The position numbers and the translations under genes were made by a program. A DNA stretch of 64,000 bases from Litomosoides sigmodontis (taxonomy: Eukaryota > Nematoda > Chromadorea > Rhabditida > Onchocercidae). Positions within the stretch are counted from its first letter, which is position 1; every line of letters starts with the position of its first letter. The stretch lies in assembly GCA_963070105.1 (NCBI GenBank), contig OY718804.1, positions 5,665,317-5,729,316 of the forward strand, in the 5' to 3' direction. Of the stretch, positions 1 through 13,200 are shown piece by piece. The notes under the pieces were generated by a model that saw nothing but the letters and a program-made list of their open reading frames with translations, made no database searches and was not told where the DNA came from.

Positions 1-86
1 ATGTCAACTTTGATTTAGCTTTTTCACATCGATATAAAGGCTCTGGTTTGACCTATTGAAAAAACACATCGAATATTGAAAACAAA

Positions 87-2356
87 CTAAATCTGTGATT
101 TTATAACATCGTAGCCCAGTCGTTTCGGTACAACGGAAAGTGCTTCAATCCAATTTTTTGAGTGTACGTAACGCACAAGAATTTCCACAACTTGATTAAT
201 TGTAAGCATCACATTAAATGTTCCATTGTCACGCCGACGAAGAAATTCCTGTATCGGTAATCGTCGAACATCCAAACCTAGCTCTTCTATAAAACAACAC
301 ATAAAAGTCGTTCTGCTTAATCTTTTTTTTTTTTTTTAATTTCCCCATGCTCCTTACAATATCTACTGGAAAATTTTATGTCTTAAAAATAACCCTTAAT
401 TACGGTCCTTCCATTCATATCTGATTAATTCCGAGTTCAAATATCTTTGAAGCCAGTGTTGAATAGTTTTCAACATATTATCAGTATAGTAGAAAACTCT
501 TTAAAATGTGAAAAGAAACATTATTCGAACTTACTCCAATTATCATAAACTAAGTTCGCTTAGTAAAGCAATACTTACGAAAGTAACACTAATGGAGCAA
601 CCAACAATTATGAAACCCAAAACTGCAGGCTATGGGATAAAAATTGGTCAATGTGCTGTGAAATTAACTTTAAGCAGCTTAAAGTGGTTCATACCTAAAT
701 ATTAGCTGAAAAATAAAGTTAAACAACAGAAAAACACCTGCTCTACAATATGACAATGATCCAACTCCAGTTTCATCCACGAGGCCACCAATAACGTATA
801 CTTCGTCGGGCTTGACATCTAGTAACGCGTTAAGCTGCGAATCTGGACTCAAATACACCATATGACACTTCATAACAAACTAAAATTTTTAGAAGAAGAA
901 AGGCACTGTTGATTATGCAAAAACGACTTATTTTCCCAACTTATTTATATTTTAAACGCCAAAACAAGGGAGAGGTGGCATGGGATACAGGCAACCACCT
1001 TACAAAAGTAGTTTATACATAACTTTGGACAAGATAAATGCTCACTGCTGTTATAACTAACTCTAGAGAGAGGCTTCTTAAAAAATCTCAGAATGAAGGA
1101 GTTAAAGGACTGTAGAACAGAAAAAGGCTTCAGATAAAAAAATTGCACATTGATTCACGTCATTGAAGATGAAGCTTTAAAACTTTGTTTAACCATTGTA
1201 TTTCAAAATTTGACAGTCAAGCGTTTATGTAATTTGACTACCAAATTTTAAGATGCCTAAAACATGATGTGGAACTTACTTCATTTATACTGCTATCAGA
1301 AATGGTCCAACTGAAATTATCGAATCCAGACATTTTCTGACGTGCTTCACGGAAGAAGCGTTCATCTGGTGAAAGAAGAGTAACTTGCAAACCAGGATTC
1401 CTGCAAATTCAAACCACCTCACAACTCAATCTAATGAGTGAATCTGTCCATTCAGTTGTCTATTCAAAATTATGTTATAATTTGACAAGCATGTTTTCGT
1501 GAGTTCGACAGTGAAAGACCTCTCTGATCTCACTTCTGGATAACTGTTTAATATTTGAACTACTTGTATGTGTATGTACGCACTTTATAGAATGTACATA
1601 TATACTTAATGCCACAAACTAAGTTATACAAGTCACATTTTTTTTGGCTGTTGGTGTGAGTGTAAAATAAACTTTTTATTGCGCATCACCTAAAGCCATA
1701 AACCATAACTATGTCAGATATAGTCAGTGAGATATAGTTAGTTGCTGTCGACTTTTACAGAAAGCAGGAACTGAATTATTTTAATTAAGAAAGCATCTCT
1801 CCAAATACTAGATTGTCTAAAGCATCTCAAAAAAAACAAACAAAAAAACAAACTTTTTTTGCAGACCCCAAACACGGCCCATTTGCCGAACCAGTTTACT
1901 TACTTCTTTATCACTCATACATTGTGCGAATCCAAAATCGATGTATACTTGCAAAACAAAACTAAGCGGTTCCTTGAGCACCAAATTTTTTGCCTGATTT
2001 TTGCGACGTCGACACCTTTCCTTAGGCCTATTCAATCGTCGTCTTTCAATAATTCTAAATTATAATAGCTAAACCTGAATGAGTTAATTACAAATGAATG
2101 AATAGCTCCCATCATCTATTAAACTCTGTGGTGATAAAAATTCCATTCTAAAATTGCTTTACCTTCAAAGACTGTGATATCAAACAAGAAAACTGATGAA
2201 AATCCCATTATAATCGTACCTCATATAACGCTCTTGCTTATAATAAATCTTATTTGAGCGATATTTGCTCACGTATTGATGATCATCCGATTCATCAGCG
2301 ACTGTAATAGTCTTTTCTCCCTCTAGCGCATCCAGTAAATCTGCGAAACATTCCAT
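87..2356 (-). CDS. TRMT10B: TRM10-family tRNA (guanine-9-N1)-methyltransferase, TRMT10B-like
   Basis: Five exons on the minus strand: 2356-2220, 2054-1854, 1400-1280, 879-738 and 286-87. All junctions are GT-AG and the phases agree, giving 266 residues. The family is SPOUT-fold enzymes that use S-adenosylmethionine to methylate position 9 of tRNAs. Visible hallmarks are a basic stretch (KERCRRRKNQAK), VYIDFGFAQCMSDKEVSKL at the start of the SPOUT domain, MVYLSPDS, the cofactor-loop motif VYVIGGLVDE, RLPIQEFL and LTINQVVEIL. The CMSDKE and RLPIQEF segments resemble TRMT10B more than TRMT10A or the mitochondrial TRMT10C. The ATG at 2354-2356 was chosen because no earlier ATG lies in the open frame; an upstream exon cannot be excluded. 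It is transcribed divergently from ida-1. Family assignment is firm, the B-paralogue call is inference. Confidence 0.85.
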
Positions 2357-3472
2357 ACTTCCCAAAAAAAAGAAAATATTTTGAACCGTTTATCACTATG
2401 CTGAAATGAATTTGTTTATTCCACAGTCTAAACTAATAGGTAAGCAAAATACTCTCTCAACCGATTAATTATAGAACAAGAAAGATAAATAGTCTGACAT
2501 GTTTTATCAAAGAGAACACATATATGTATGTTTTTTGCCTCTCCACCAGTTCAAACGTTATCTGTTACATTTCAAACTACCATACTACACCAGTAGTTGG
2601 TCACTTATACATAAGCCTCACTTAAGCAATTTCAGGTCTATAAAATGCAAACAGAAATATGTGCAATGAATAACAGGTGTACGAAGGGATCTGCTGACAG
2701 CTTGACGATGAGACGAAAGTTTTCGCGATCATCTCTGTTCAATTTAGAATACGAACCACGAGCAGTGACAAGGCGAGATGTGACCGTTTGGTTTACACAG
2801 TTTGTTGCAAGCGACCTGTTTTGCATGTAGCGGAACAGGATGGAAGCATTAGTTAGCTGATTTCAGGAGGTGCACATGCAGTAGTAATTTGGGTCCCTAC
2901 TGAAGCTGGAAGAGACATGGAGCCGTTTTTATGTTATTCGGTGAAATCAGCCTGCTGTATCTTTGTGTAGTGTGTTAAATGTCTGTGTTGTACGGATCGT
3001 GAAGTAAATTTAAAATTATCCATCGGTTTATCTTCACAAGAGCAGCAGTACACTCCTTTTACAAGAATGCAATGCTCATAGTAATAAGGATTTCATATTT
3101 AAAAAGAATGATGAAAGGATTTTACATTTAATTTTAATTTCAAAAGAAAGCTAAATTCATTTTGTTTTGGTAATAGTCACATTGCGTTCCGTTTTGAGAA
3201 ATGAAATACCCATAGTGGTGGTAATGCTAATGTTTTAGTGGGAAATTCTTCAATTTATTTTGACGCCGAGGAATTCTTCTGAAAAAGTGTTCTAATATTA
3301 TATGAGAGGATTAAGTGGGATGTTTGATCATTTAAAACTCTGTTTTTTCTAAATATGATGTAACCAATCATCTATCAGAAGGTTAAATGATTCATTAATT
3401 CATGCATTCCTTACTTTAATATCCATCTCGGACAGGATAAGGCGATTAAATGAGAGACTGAAATTATTTAAA

Positions 3473-3515
3473 TGTGCGTGTGTGTGTGTGTGTGTGTGCG
3501 TGTGCGTGTGTGTGT
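3473..3515. repeat. TG/GT dinucleotide microsatellite
   Basis: About 43 bases of TG repeats interrupted by a few CG dinucleotides. It lies in the divergent intergenic region and makes a spurious low-complexity open frame. Confidence 0.9.
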
Positions 3516-3827
3516 CCGGTTGATGGTTTGCAGCAAAAAAGGAATGGACGGAAAGTGTACGAAGTTAATTAGGAACGCGTCGAGTTGCGCTATGTCGATG
3601 AGTGAATGCATGCTACGCGTGAATGTTCGGCGAGCAGTGGCAATTGGGAGTGTAGAAGAAGGGATGTGTGAAGGAAAAACTACTTAGTTTATTCAGTTGG
3701 GATGACGCTGAGCACACTCTCATCTGTCCCTAATGAGTTCTCCGATAGGCTTCACTTCACATTCGCTGTCACCCTGCGACACCTACCTATCTCATCAGGC
3801 CTGTTTCCTTAATTTGTGCAAGCAAAC

Positions 3828-3836
<9 letters not shown>

Positions 3837-3862
<26 letters not shown>
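3837..3862. repeat. CA dinucleotide microsatellite
   Basis: About 26 bases of CA repeats, preceded by CCCACC imperfect units, roughly 400 bases upstream of the ida-1 start codon. Confidence 0.9.
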
Positions 3863-4237
3863 TACGTATATGTGCGTATCATGTAGTATATCTATGCACA
3901 AACAAATAGTGCCGGTTGTGCACAGCCTGAAGGTTTACTTTCACCGTGTTGAAATCAATAGGGAATGTGAGCGTATTGAAGAGCTATAAATGAGAGGAAG
4001 ATTGCGCTAAAGCATGGATAGTCGGAGATTGAGAGGTTTTTTGTGCTGAAGCGTTGGCCGAAGTTAGGCGCAGCCAGGTTTCGATAGTGCAAAGGCGCAG
4101 TGAGACGACGCGTACGCATGCATAGACACGCGGCATGGACGGAAGGAAGGCAGTTTATTCAGCCGTTGTGTGCGAGATGGGCTCGCTGTGATATCTTCAC
4201 CCCAAACGAGGCATTACTGCTAGTAGAGAGGTTCCAA

Positions 4238-4255
4238 ATGGCGACAAGCGGTTGA
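4238..4255 (+). promoter_or_regulatory. Possible upstream ORF before ida-1
   Basis: An ATG followed by four codons and a TGA ends only four bases before the chosen ida-1 ATG and is in a different frame. If the mature mRNA begins upstream of this point, the uORF could lower or gate translation of ida-1. If the spliced leader is added downstream of 4238, the uORF would be absent from the mRNA. Confidence 0.35.
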
Positions 4256-4259
4256 CAGT

Positions 4260-7200
4260 ATGGTAGCAGGCCCGATTTCCGGTCCTCCTTCAATTCTTCC
4301 TGAGTCGTTCTTCGTGAACCGGCAAATTGCCCATCCCGTTGCCATCATCGTCTTCTTTCTCCTAGCTGGTACTGTCACTACCAAATCTGCCAACGGTACG
4401 TTCTTTCCCGTCCTTTTTTAAATAACGATTTCAATTGGTTAAAATGCCAAGTTATAATATCGGAGCAACTAAGGACGCCTAGATTATACTCAACGGTTCC
4501 GCAGCAAGCATCAATTGTTGTGAGCACTAACTCGCAATGTCTTTGTAATATTGGAAGTATTTCTGTTGCAAAATTCTAATAAATTTTGTACATTTCTAAA
4601 ATTTCCCGAAACAGTGATCAAATACTCTTCAGCGGTTCAAAACGGTTTCCTAATTTATTTTCATTTGGATTATTTCACTTCTACCCCACCACTTGTTTTC
4701 AGACAGTCAAAATCACCCAAACAAGCCATTGAATGTATTGAGTGTTGAAACCAACTCATATCAGAAATATAGTTCTTCTATAGAGTTAGAGTAAAACATA
4801 TTTCTGATTTTGACTTAGTTCACTTTGAAAATACATGAATAGGCCAGATTAAGTTGGAAAATTTTAATTTATCATAAATAAAATTTGGCGATATTTTTCA
4901 CCATTCTTTTTTAAATTGCAGTGCGGAAGTGATAGACTCTTTTCATCGTAAATCTTCAATTGCGTTATCAGTTGAAGTTGAACTTCATGGTTTCTTCCAT
5001 TGCTTGCCACGGAGTTGGAGAAAGCTTGAGCATAATGCATAGCTACTGAACTGGGTTTAAGTAAAACTGAACTGGATTTTTTTGTGTGTTTCAGAAAAAA
5101 TGAACGATTCGATTTGTATAATAATTCAAACAGAAATATCCATACAACATTCAGTCTTTTTTCCTTTCATACGCAATCATAAAAATTGTGCAGTTTAGGA
5201 TCGATTTTGGGACTGTGAGTCATCTTTTAACAACTTCCATTCAATTGCATCACGTTCGCTACTTCATTAGCATTTCCGAAACTCAAATCTACTCAGAACG
5301 AAAACGAAATGAACTTCTAAATTCCTTGGGTAATTTCAGCTCAGGTTTCAGCTAATAAGTGAAACATACATGAGCATCTTATCATGCTAAATAATTATCA
5401 TTGAGGCTTCCTGAATATTATCTTCTCTCTCATTTCCCACATCATTCACTCATACCTGTATAACCATATGCAGGTAGTGATGCATTGGATTGGCATGTTT
5501 TATCAGTTAAAATATTAGCTAAATAGATGCTGAGCGGCATTAGTGAACAAAAGCGGAATAAATCAAAATTTATCACAGAGTGAACGGCGGTAATTTCTCA
5601 GAGGAAAAATTGTTAAGTTATGGCTTTTCGAACTTTCAGTTAAATAATTGACTGAATTGATCGCACTTTAAAGTCTGACATGGTCATGTTATCATCAAGT
5701 GCGAAGCAATATTCCAATCCTAGCTCCTCTATTTTTTTTAACTGACAAATGGGGGACAAGTGACCGACTCGTGGTCAATGTTCTTCGGATGTAAGAAAGT
5801 TTCGACAGGACTTGAGGTTCCTTGCGTGTTTCTTCCGTAACATATTTTTAGTCAAACTTTCCAGATTAAAAGTTATTTAAATTAATATTTTGGGCATTTT
5901 AATTTATCGTAAAATATGGAAACATTTTTGCCATTCGTTAAATTGTAGTGCAGAAGTGAACGAACATAAATCTTCAATTGCGTTATCAGTTAAAGTTGAG
6001 TTTCATGGTTTCTTATATTGCTTGCTATTTTCTCCTTATTTCTCCAATATAAGGTGTTAATTTATACTGTATTTATTTTGTGAATTGCTTTCAAAGTTTC
6101 GAAATAATGGATTTGTGTAAAAAATGTAGATGGTTGCTAGGTGACAGCAATGACGTCATGCTTAAAGCATTTCATAGCAAGAAGGAGAAATAAGAGATCC
6201 ATAATGAGGCATTTCAGACGGCTGCTATTGCTGTTGCGTCTGACACACACTTCATCGTTTTCGCTACAAAATCAAATTATAGTAAAGCAATAAAAGGCCT
6301 GGAAAACAGTAAAACGATTCTAATATAATGACTTGTTGTTATCCATGGCACTCCTGCAACTTATCTTTTATTATAGGTAGGGTGGGAGGTTGCTGCTGCA
6401 ATTGGAGGATTTCTTTACTCAGTAATTGTTGGAAAGGACATCTGAGAAGAAGTAATGAGAGATGGCGCAGTCTAATTAGGAGTGGAACCTGTCTCACTGC
6501 TCTTCTAAACAGTCGTCTCAGGATTATATTAACGTGGAAGATTGCTTTCAATATGTTGCAGAGTACACTATAAAAAAAATTAAATTAAAAATTTATCGAT
6601 CTAAATGTCAAAGAAAAGTGAATTTTATTTAAATTAAACCTTTTAACTTAATGGAATGTAGCGGCGAAATTTTGATGATTGAGGTGGGCTATCTGTATCT
6701 CGCAAATTGTCGTTCTAAGGCAGAGTGCTGAAATAACATTAATGAAAATGGAAATGAAAATGAGGAAGTGCCATCTGTTTGGACAAATTCCACTTTAATA
6801 TGATAACAAAAAAATTTTTTGAATATTCCATCTTCTCTATAACTAATCGTAAAATTATCTGTATTGCCTGAAAGACGATGGAAACTGTACTATCATTGGA
6901 TGATTTTGATAATTTCATCCTTCTTATTCAGATGTACTTTGTAAAGAGCTTAGCTGGTGGGTATGTTAAATAGCAATTGGTAGAATAGATTTGGGTCATT
7001 TCAATTGAACTGCTACTATGCTTATTTCAGTGTGCTCAAAAAAGTTAGGTGACGGATTTCGAGTACAATTTCCAAATGATATCGAGAGGAAGGAAGAAAA
7101 TACTTGGAAGAGCTTTTGCACTCCCCTCTAAGGGAAAAACTTATTTTTCATAAATGCTTCGACGAACTATTTTAACTTCAACTAATAATTTTTTGAATAT

Positions 7201-10200
7201 GGAAATCTTGAATTTCTGAACAATATTTGGTCCAAGAAGCAACCTACAACATTTATGCGCCTCCTTAAGAACGAGTCTACTATTTGAATGATAAGAACTT
7301 TAGTTCAAAATGCCAGCGCAAATGTAAATGCGCAACTTACATGTACTATTTCATTAGCTGCCATACAGCTATTCATCTTTCTTTGCTTGAAGAGAAAAAA
7401 AGTGAGGAATGAAAAAGTGAACATCAAATTATGCTCCAATTTCATCTATAGCTGGTTTGTAAATCACATCCATCCTTCGGTACTTCTCATTCCTCAGTAT
7501 GAATAAATCTTTCAGCCAGCGACAAAAATATTGATTATCAAGCACAAAAACATTTAAAAATGAACTTTCGCTTCTTAAAAACTTCAAAAAGCTGAAGTTT
7601 GAAAGGTTTATAACATGGGAAATTAGAGTGCAGATTGTTTCAGCATTTGCCTTGTTGCAACTGATCAAGTGGCACATGTATCGATAGTCGCTTAAACCTT
7701 TTATTCTGCCTAAATTCTACTTCTTATTTCGGGATGAAACTTTCCGGTGCATCTCATAGCGATAAATGCATGAGCAGTCTAGAATTAGCAACTTAGTTCA
7801 CATCATTTTTGGTAGTTGTCTAATTATTCTTTTCCCATTTCACATAAAACATTTGAAGTGGAATAATGACGGCTTCGCAATGATGCCAGGAATTGAAATA
7901 TCAATTACTTTTGCTGGATTCAGCAAGCAAGTAGAGAGAATACAAAAACTAGCCATTATTTTCGCCCAGAAATTGGTCTATCCTTTGGTGTGATTAAATT
8001 AAGCCGTCTTTTTCTTCTAGGTACTCTTCTCCGAAAATGAAAATGAAGCGCAGTTAACTGTGAAGTCTTAGATTTTTTAAAGCCTTGTAGTCAGCACCAA
8101 TTCAAAGATTGCTTAAGTATTGAAGTTCTACAGCTATTGAGAGAAACACTGAGTGGTAAATTACTAAAATAATGCGAAGTATGAAAGGAAATATTGAAAG
8201 CTCGCTTGATTATTCATTATCAATTTCACAATGTACACTTATTAATGTTGTAAGTTTTCAAAAAGATATGATCTTTCTTTTAGGTTGCATTTTGTACGAT
8301 GAAATATGTGAGAAGGACGAAATTTGTGTGCGAGGTTTGTCTTAATTTATATTTTATAAGAAAGTGCTTTAAAAAGAATTGAATTTCACCAAGTCTCAAG
8401 AGTTAACGATAATTAGCTTTTGAATTAACGATGAATTCTATCTTTTGTACGGCATAAGTATGTGAGAAGTGAATTGCATTGGCATTCAAAGTTCGCTAAC
8501 AGTACAAAGTCATTCATCCATCCTTCCTTCCTCCCCTCAGACTAACAAACTCTGTCTTCCTATTACCTTAGCTCATAAGGGGAATTAATGAAAAGGCCTA
8601 ACTAACAGCTACTGCTAATGAATGATAATGCCTCACCGAGGTATTATCGAACGAAATCATCACTGCTCATCAATTTTGCCTTCCAAAAAATAAAATGAGA
8701 CTGTGAATGCGGCATACTTTTTCGGAGTACTTTAAAAGGGAATTATTAATTTTTGCTGAAAAACGACTTTGCATGTGTTCTTTTTGCTCCATAATATCTC
8801 AGTAAAGTTAGTTATTGCTATTAATTATTTACTGCTTTTCCACAAAATTCATCTCATTTCACTGATATAAGGAAAAAATATCGATTTATTATTGATAAGT
8901 TACCATAACACAATTCATGTCCAATAGAGAAATGAGTATTGTTGTGATCGTACGTTCTACGTTAGACTATCGTTCTACAACTAATTTCATGAGCATCAGA
9001 GGATGCCGAAAAAGGTGAAGAAATGTTGTAATTAATGAGGTAATTAAGGATAACAGATAGTTTGAAATATCCAAATAGAAAGAAGCATCGAAGGAGTAAG
9101 AGTAAACAGACATGGCAAACTGTTTTAATGCAATTTGTAGCAAACTTTCACACGAAGGTATGAAGTCATTTTGAAATGATCTTTTTCTTGACAACAACGG
9201 CAACTGCTACGGGTCAAGCCACATTTGGCATATTAACAGGGATGAATTAGGAGTAACACCCACACACTTTCCAACACGTGGACGACGAAGAGCAGCTGTA
9301 ACGATTCAGAAATTAGCTGTCAACAAATTATGCCTTTTTAACTCATTTCTTCGTTGAATTACAAATACCTTGGTGAGTTAAAATTTTGCACCTTTCAAAA
9401 TGAAGCGCACCTTTTGTAGACGGACTACTTGGAGAATGTGCGTCGACGGAGCGTGTTGCTTTAATTGTGTCAAATCCGACTAATAATATGCTGAAGAAAA
9501 CGCTAAGATCTCAGCTAGCACAACTCGGCCGAGACGGTTACACCTTGGAGGATGCTCGAACGCAATGTGTTATTGCATATTTCAAAATGGTTTTAGTGTC
9601 ACAACTTGAATACGACCCCGGTTTCTGCAACGTTGCTCATCCGGAAAACGTTTGGCGACTGTTACAGGTTAGTCTTGCAGTTAATCCGTCCTTGAAAGTG
9701 TATGCAAGGACGTTGAGTTAAGGCACTCAGCTAACAGTTGTGGAAAAATGAGAGAACATAGCGTTTAACAATCAAATATTCACTTCATTTTCTAGTTTAA
9801 TTGAAAAAAATACTTTTGGTTGCACTGCAAAACTTTCATTTTATTGCAGTGATTATTTCAAGTCATCACTTTTCATTATCACTAGACAACTTTCGATCAA
9901 TTAGATTCCCACCCATCCGACCAAGTCGTCCTTTTAAAATATGACAATATTGCAAATGAAGTTAAATGAACAGTGCTTTTTGAGCTTTGAAACTTTGTTT
10001 CTGGTCCTTCGAAAAATCTCACTTATTTGAAATGATAATCAATACTTAAATGTATGTAATATTTAGTTTTTTGTTCCAAACTAACTTAGTCATTCAATGT
10101 GCCGAGTGAATGAGATACATTATCATGTGCAAGCCACGTGTCATCATTAATGCTCTAATAAAATTCAATAAACACATCAAATTCTGTAACGTTATTGGTT

Positions 10201-13200
10201 ACAGTGATAAGCATCAGAGATCATCCTTTTAATTTTGATGTATTCTTTTCGGAAAGAGTTTAAAACTAGCTACAGTAACACTGCTAGCTCTTTCTCAACA
10301 ACAGCCCTCCCAACATTGAATGTTTGAAAAGTGCCATTATGGATGGCATCCTTTAGGAAGATAATTTTCTCGGCTCTGAAGAGTCTGAAGAGCAAAAGAT
10401 GATGAATGGAATAACTTATTTCGTACAACAGCCTTTCCCTATGAAAACTATCTTATTTTGAAATTTATTGAAGAAAAGTTTGATGAAATTATTCATTTCA
10501 CTGCTTGAACGCATCAACATTGATTGGTTAGATTGCTGCATAGTTAGAAACAAATTATGAGCAATATTGCTCGAAGCGTATTTAATTTTTTCTTGTTTAA
10601 ATTTCTTGCAAAAAAAAGTGTTTCATGCACTACCTAATGTAGTAGAGTTTTGATCATAAATTCACAAAAGTGCAATCTAATTTCGTTTACTCAGAGTTAA
10701 GATTTCGTGTGCTGAACGTTTTTCCCTCCTAGAATTAACTTCTGATACGATCTGTTTCAGGCGATGAAAGTGGCGCTCATCAATGACGCCACAGATGACA
10801 ACTCAGACAGCGAACTCATAAGTAATTTCATAAAACAACTACAGCAACGACAACGACACATTGGTAGTATCTTCTTTAGCGGGAATTGATGGTAGCATAT
10901 TTGGACGCTACTTATTTCCATTCATTTATTTCATGTCTTCTTTCTCACTTGGAATTCATTCCAGCAAAACAAGTGCCGCGTCACTTCCTTCCACACTACA
11001 CAGGTGATGTGGAGATGGGTGGTGGAGACAGGGCCGAGAATGATTTCAATTTGATTTCTGAGAGAAATGTGCTCGGGAAGGATGAAAACTTGCAATCGAC
11101 GATATGGGATGATGCGGAAAAGACCCTCAGTGGTGATAAGGATGTGCTGGCTGTGGAAAATTTCATTCCACTGGGTAGGCACTATCGAAATTATCATACA
11201 TCCATCTTCATGAAAGTTATCAGTGATAAGGCTTTCCTTTCGCGTCACTAATGCATTATCACATTAACGCTTTCGTTTCACTCCCAGAAACTGCGATCAC
11301 TTTAGCCCACTGCTCTAAAATGCAAAGAAATCTTTTTTCAATTGATTTTCATCGAAATTTCTGGTGGTAACAGCAGCTATTGAATAATTGCAAGTAAAAA
11401 GGAACCATAAACAAATTCTGCCAGTCATTAACTATGCTGGTAGTATCATATTAAAATGAACTTTGGATTGAAGTAATAGTTATAGCAGATCAAAGTTCCC
11501 GTGAGGATGACGAATCGATGAATTTCATTAGCTATCACGCACCTGTTTTAAAGAAAGACATCGAGCACCTTGGAAATCAGAATACAGGTTACAGTTGAAA
11601 ATTTTCTGACGTGTAGCACCAAGTGTATTTATAAATGGAGGAAATGTGGTTTTAGGTGTGATAATAAGTTGCAAAACAATGAGTCATGCAAAATAGCACA
11701 GCAATTAACGCTTTTGTTATTCTCTGAAACTTTAACCATTAGAATTTAAATTCACCGAACTGTTGGACCACCTACACTGCGGCACATTTCCTGCCACTGT
11801 TGCTGCATCTTTTCCACACCATTTCGGTAAACCAAATCTCTCAGTGCATTTTTCAACATTTTTCAGCCAATCTGTGAAATTTTTAGCTAATAAATTTTAG
11901 TATTAAAATGTAAACTTGTCTTTTATCAGAAATTTTATGAAGTAATAATCAACAGCCACTTCAAGTTTCTTTCATTTAAATAAATGGGCTTATTATTAAA
12001 GATTGCTCTACCAAAGTTCGATTTTTTTAGGATTGGAAAAAATAGAGCACAAAATAGTAAAAGGGATGCCGTCGTATCAGAAGGTAAACGGCAATCGAGT
12101 GTACCTGAAAGTTGCCGAAGATCTGGATGATGACAAGCTTCGCCATTTGATCGACTATTTGGATTTCTCAATTGCAAAACCCAACCAGCTTATTTTTGAT
12201 GATTTCCTGTACGCTTAATTATCATTCTTTTTCTGTATAGCCTGCGGAAATAGTAAGGTTTTTTGCCGGAAGGTTGAAGCTAATCGGCGCTATGGGTGAG
12301 CACTGCCAATTAGCGGAGAGTTGCTGGTGGCTATTTGTTCGCTTTTCCCTCTTACTCATTTCACTTTGACATAACACTACCACTGCATTAGGAAAAGTAA
12401 TTTTTTTGCACAGATTGGATGGCGACCAGTTGTCATTTCGAGCTGGTCGATCAAGACTGGCAATTCCGGAAAACGAGAAACGCCTGGATTCTGTGGGTGG
12501 CATTGCTGAAGATGTTTGTGAGTGCAACCATCTGCCTTTCGTTTTGTTTTATAAAATTCGCTAGTTTGCAATGTCAATTTTTGATGTTGCAGATAAGCGG
12601 CGAAAAGATATTCAAACAATTTCCGGAATACGTGTCGATGAAACTGGCATCGGAAGCGGAGAAGTAAGCTATAGCTTGATGAAATGTAGAGAAAAAATAT
12701 TCCCTTATGTCTCCAAAGGCAGCATTACAGTCATTACTTACCTGCATCCTAGTATTATTACTTACTGATACCTCTTCCAGGAAGTGGTACCAATTCAAAG
12801 TGAGGCTCGCGATCGTTTCTTCGTCCCGATACTTGCCGTAAGTACGGTGACATTGGTGTTGCTGGTAGCAGTAATGGCGATTCATCAGGTTAAAGAATAT
12901 CGGAAGAAAATACGCAAATCTATTATTATGTCGGAGCGTGACTCTGAAAAGTACGATGATAAGACATTGCTTGCTTATCAAGACCTATGCCGGTATCAAA
13001 TGGGTTCACGTGAACCAGCAGGCATTGCCGACGCTCACACTAATCATTCCGGTATAACATCATGGTTCGTTTCATTTACGAACTGTTTTATCTCCTAAAA
13101 AGTCCCATTTAAAAAGTACTAAAATTTCGCGATATGAAATAGGAATTGAAATTAAAATTTCAAGGGTCGATGAGCCGGTTGGTCAGTCTAGCCTCGATAT

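Larger units (their letters stand above)
2357..4259. other. Divergent intergenic region, TRMT10B / ida-1
   Basis: No coding exon is supported here. It should hold the promoters of two divergently transcribed genes. It contains a GT-type microsatellite near 3473-3515 and a CA microsatellite near 3837-3862. The last ~250 bases before the ida-1 start are less AT-rich and include several CGCG-type words. The open frames present are short and match no family I recognise. Confidence 0.6.

Noticed and set aside
6328..6573. Overlapping open frames on both strands in ida-1 intron 1
   Set aside because: No family resemblance, no exon borders in phase with ida-1, and both strands are open by chance.
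10886..11251. 121-codon open frame taken as a single exon
   Set aside because: Only 10965-11174 is exon: it has an acceptor and donor in the right phase for ida-1, and the ends are intron read-through.
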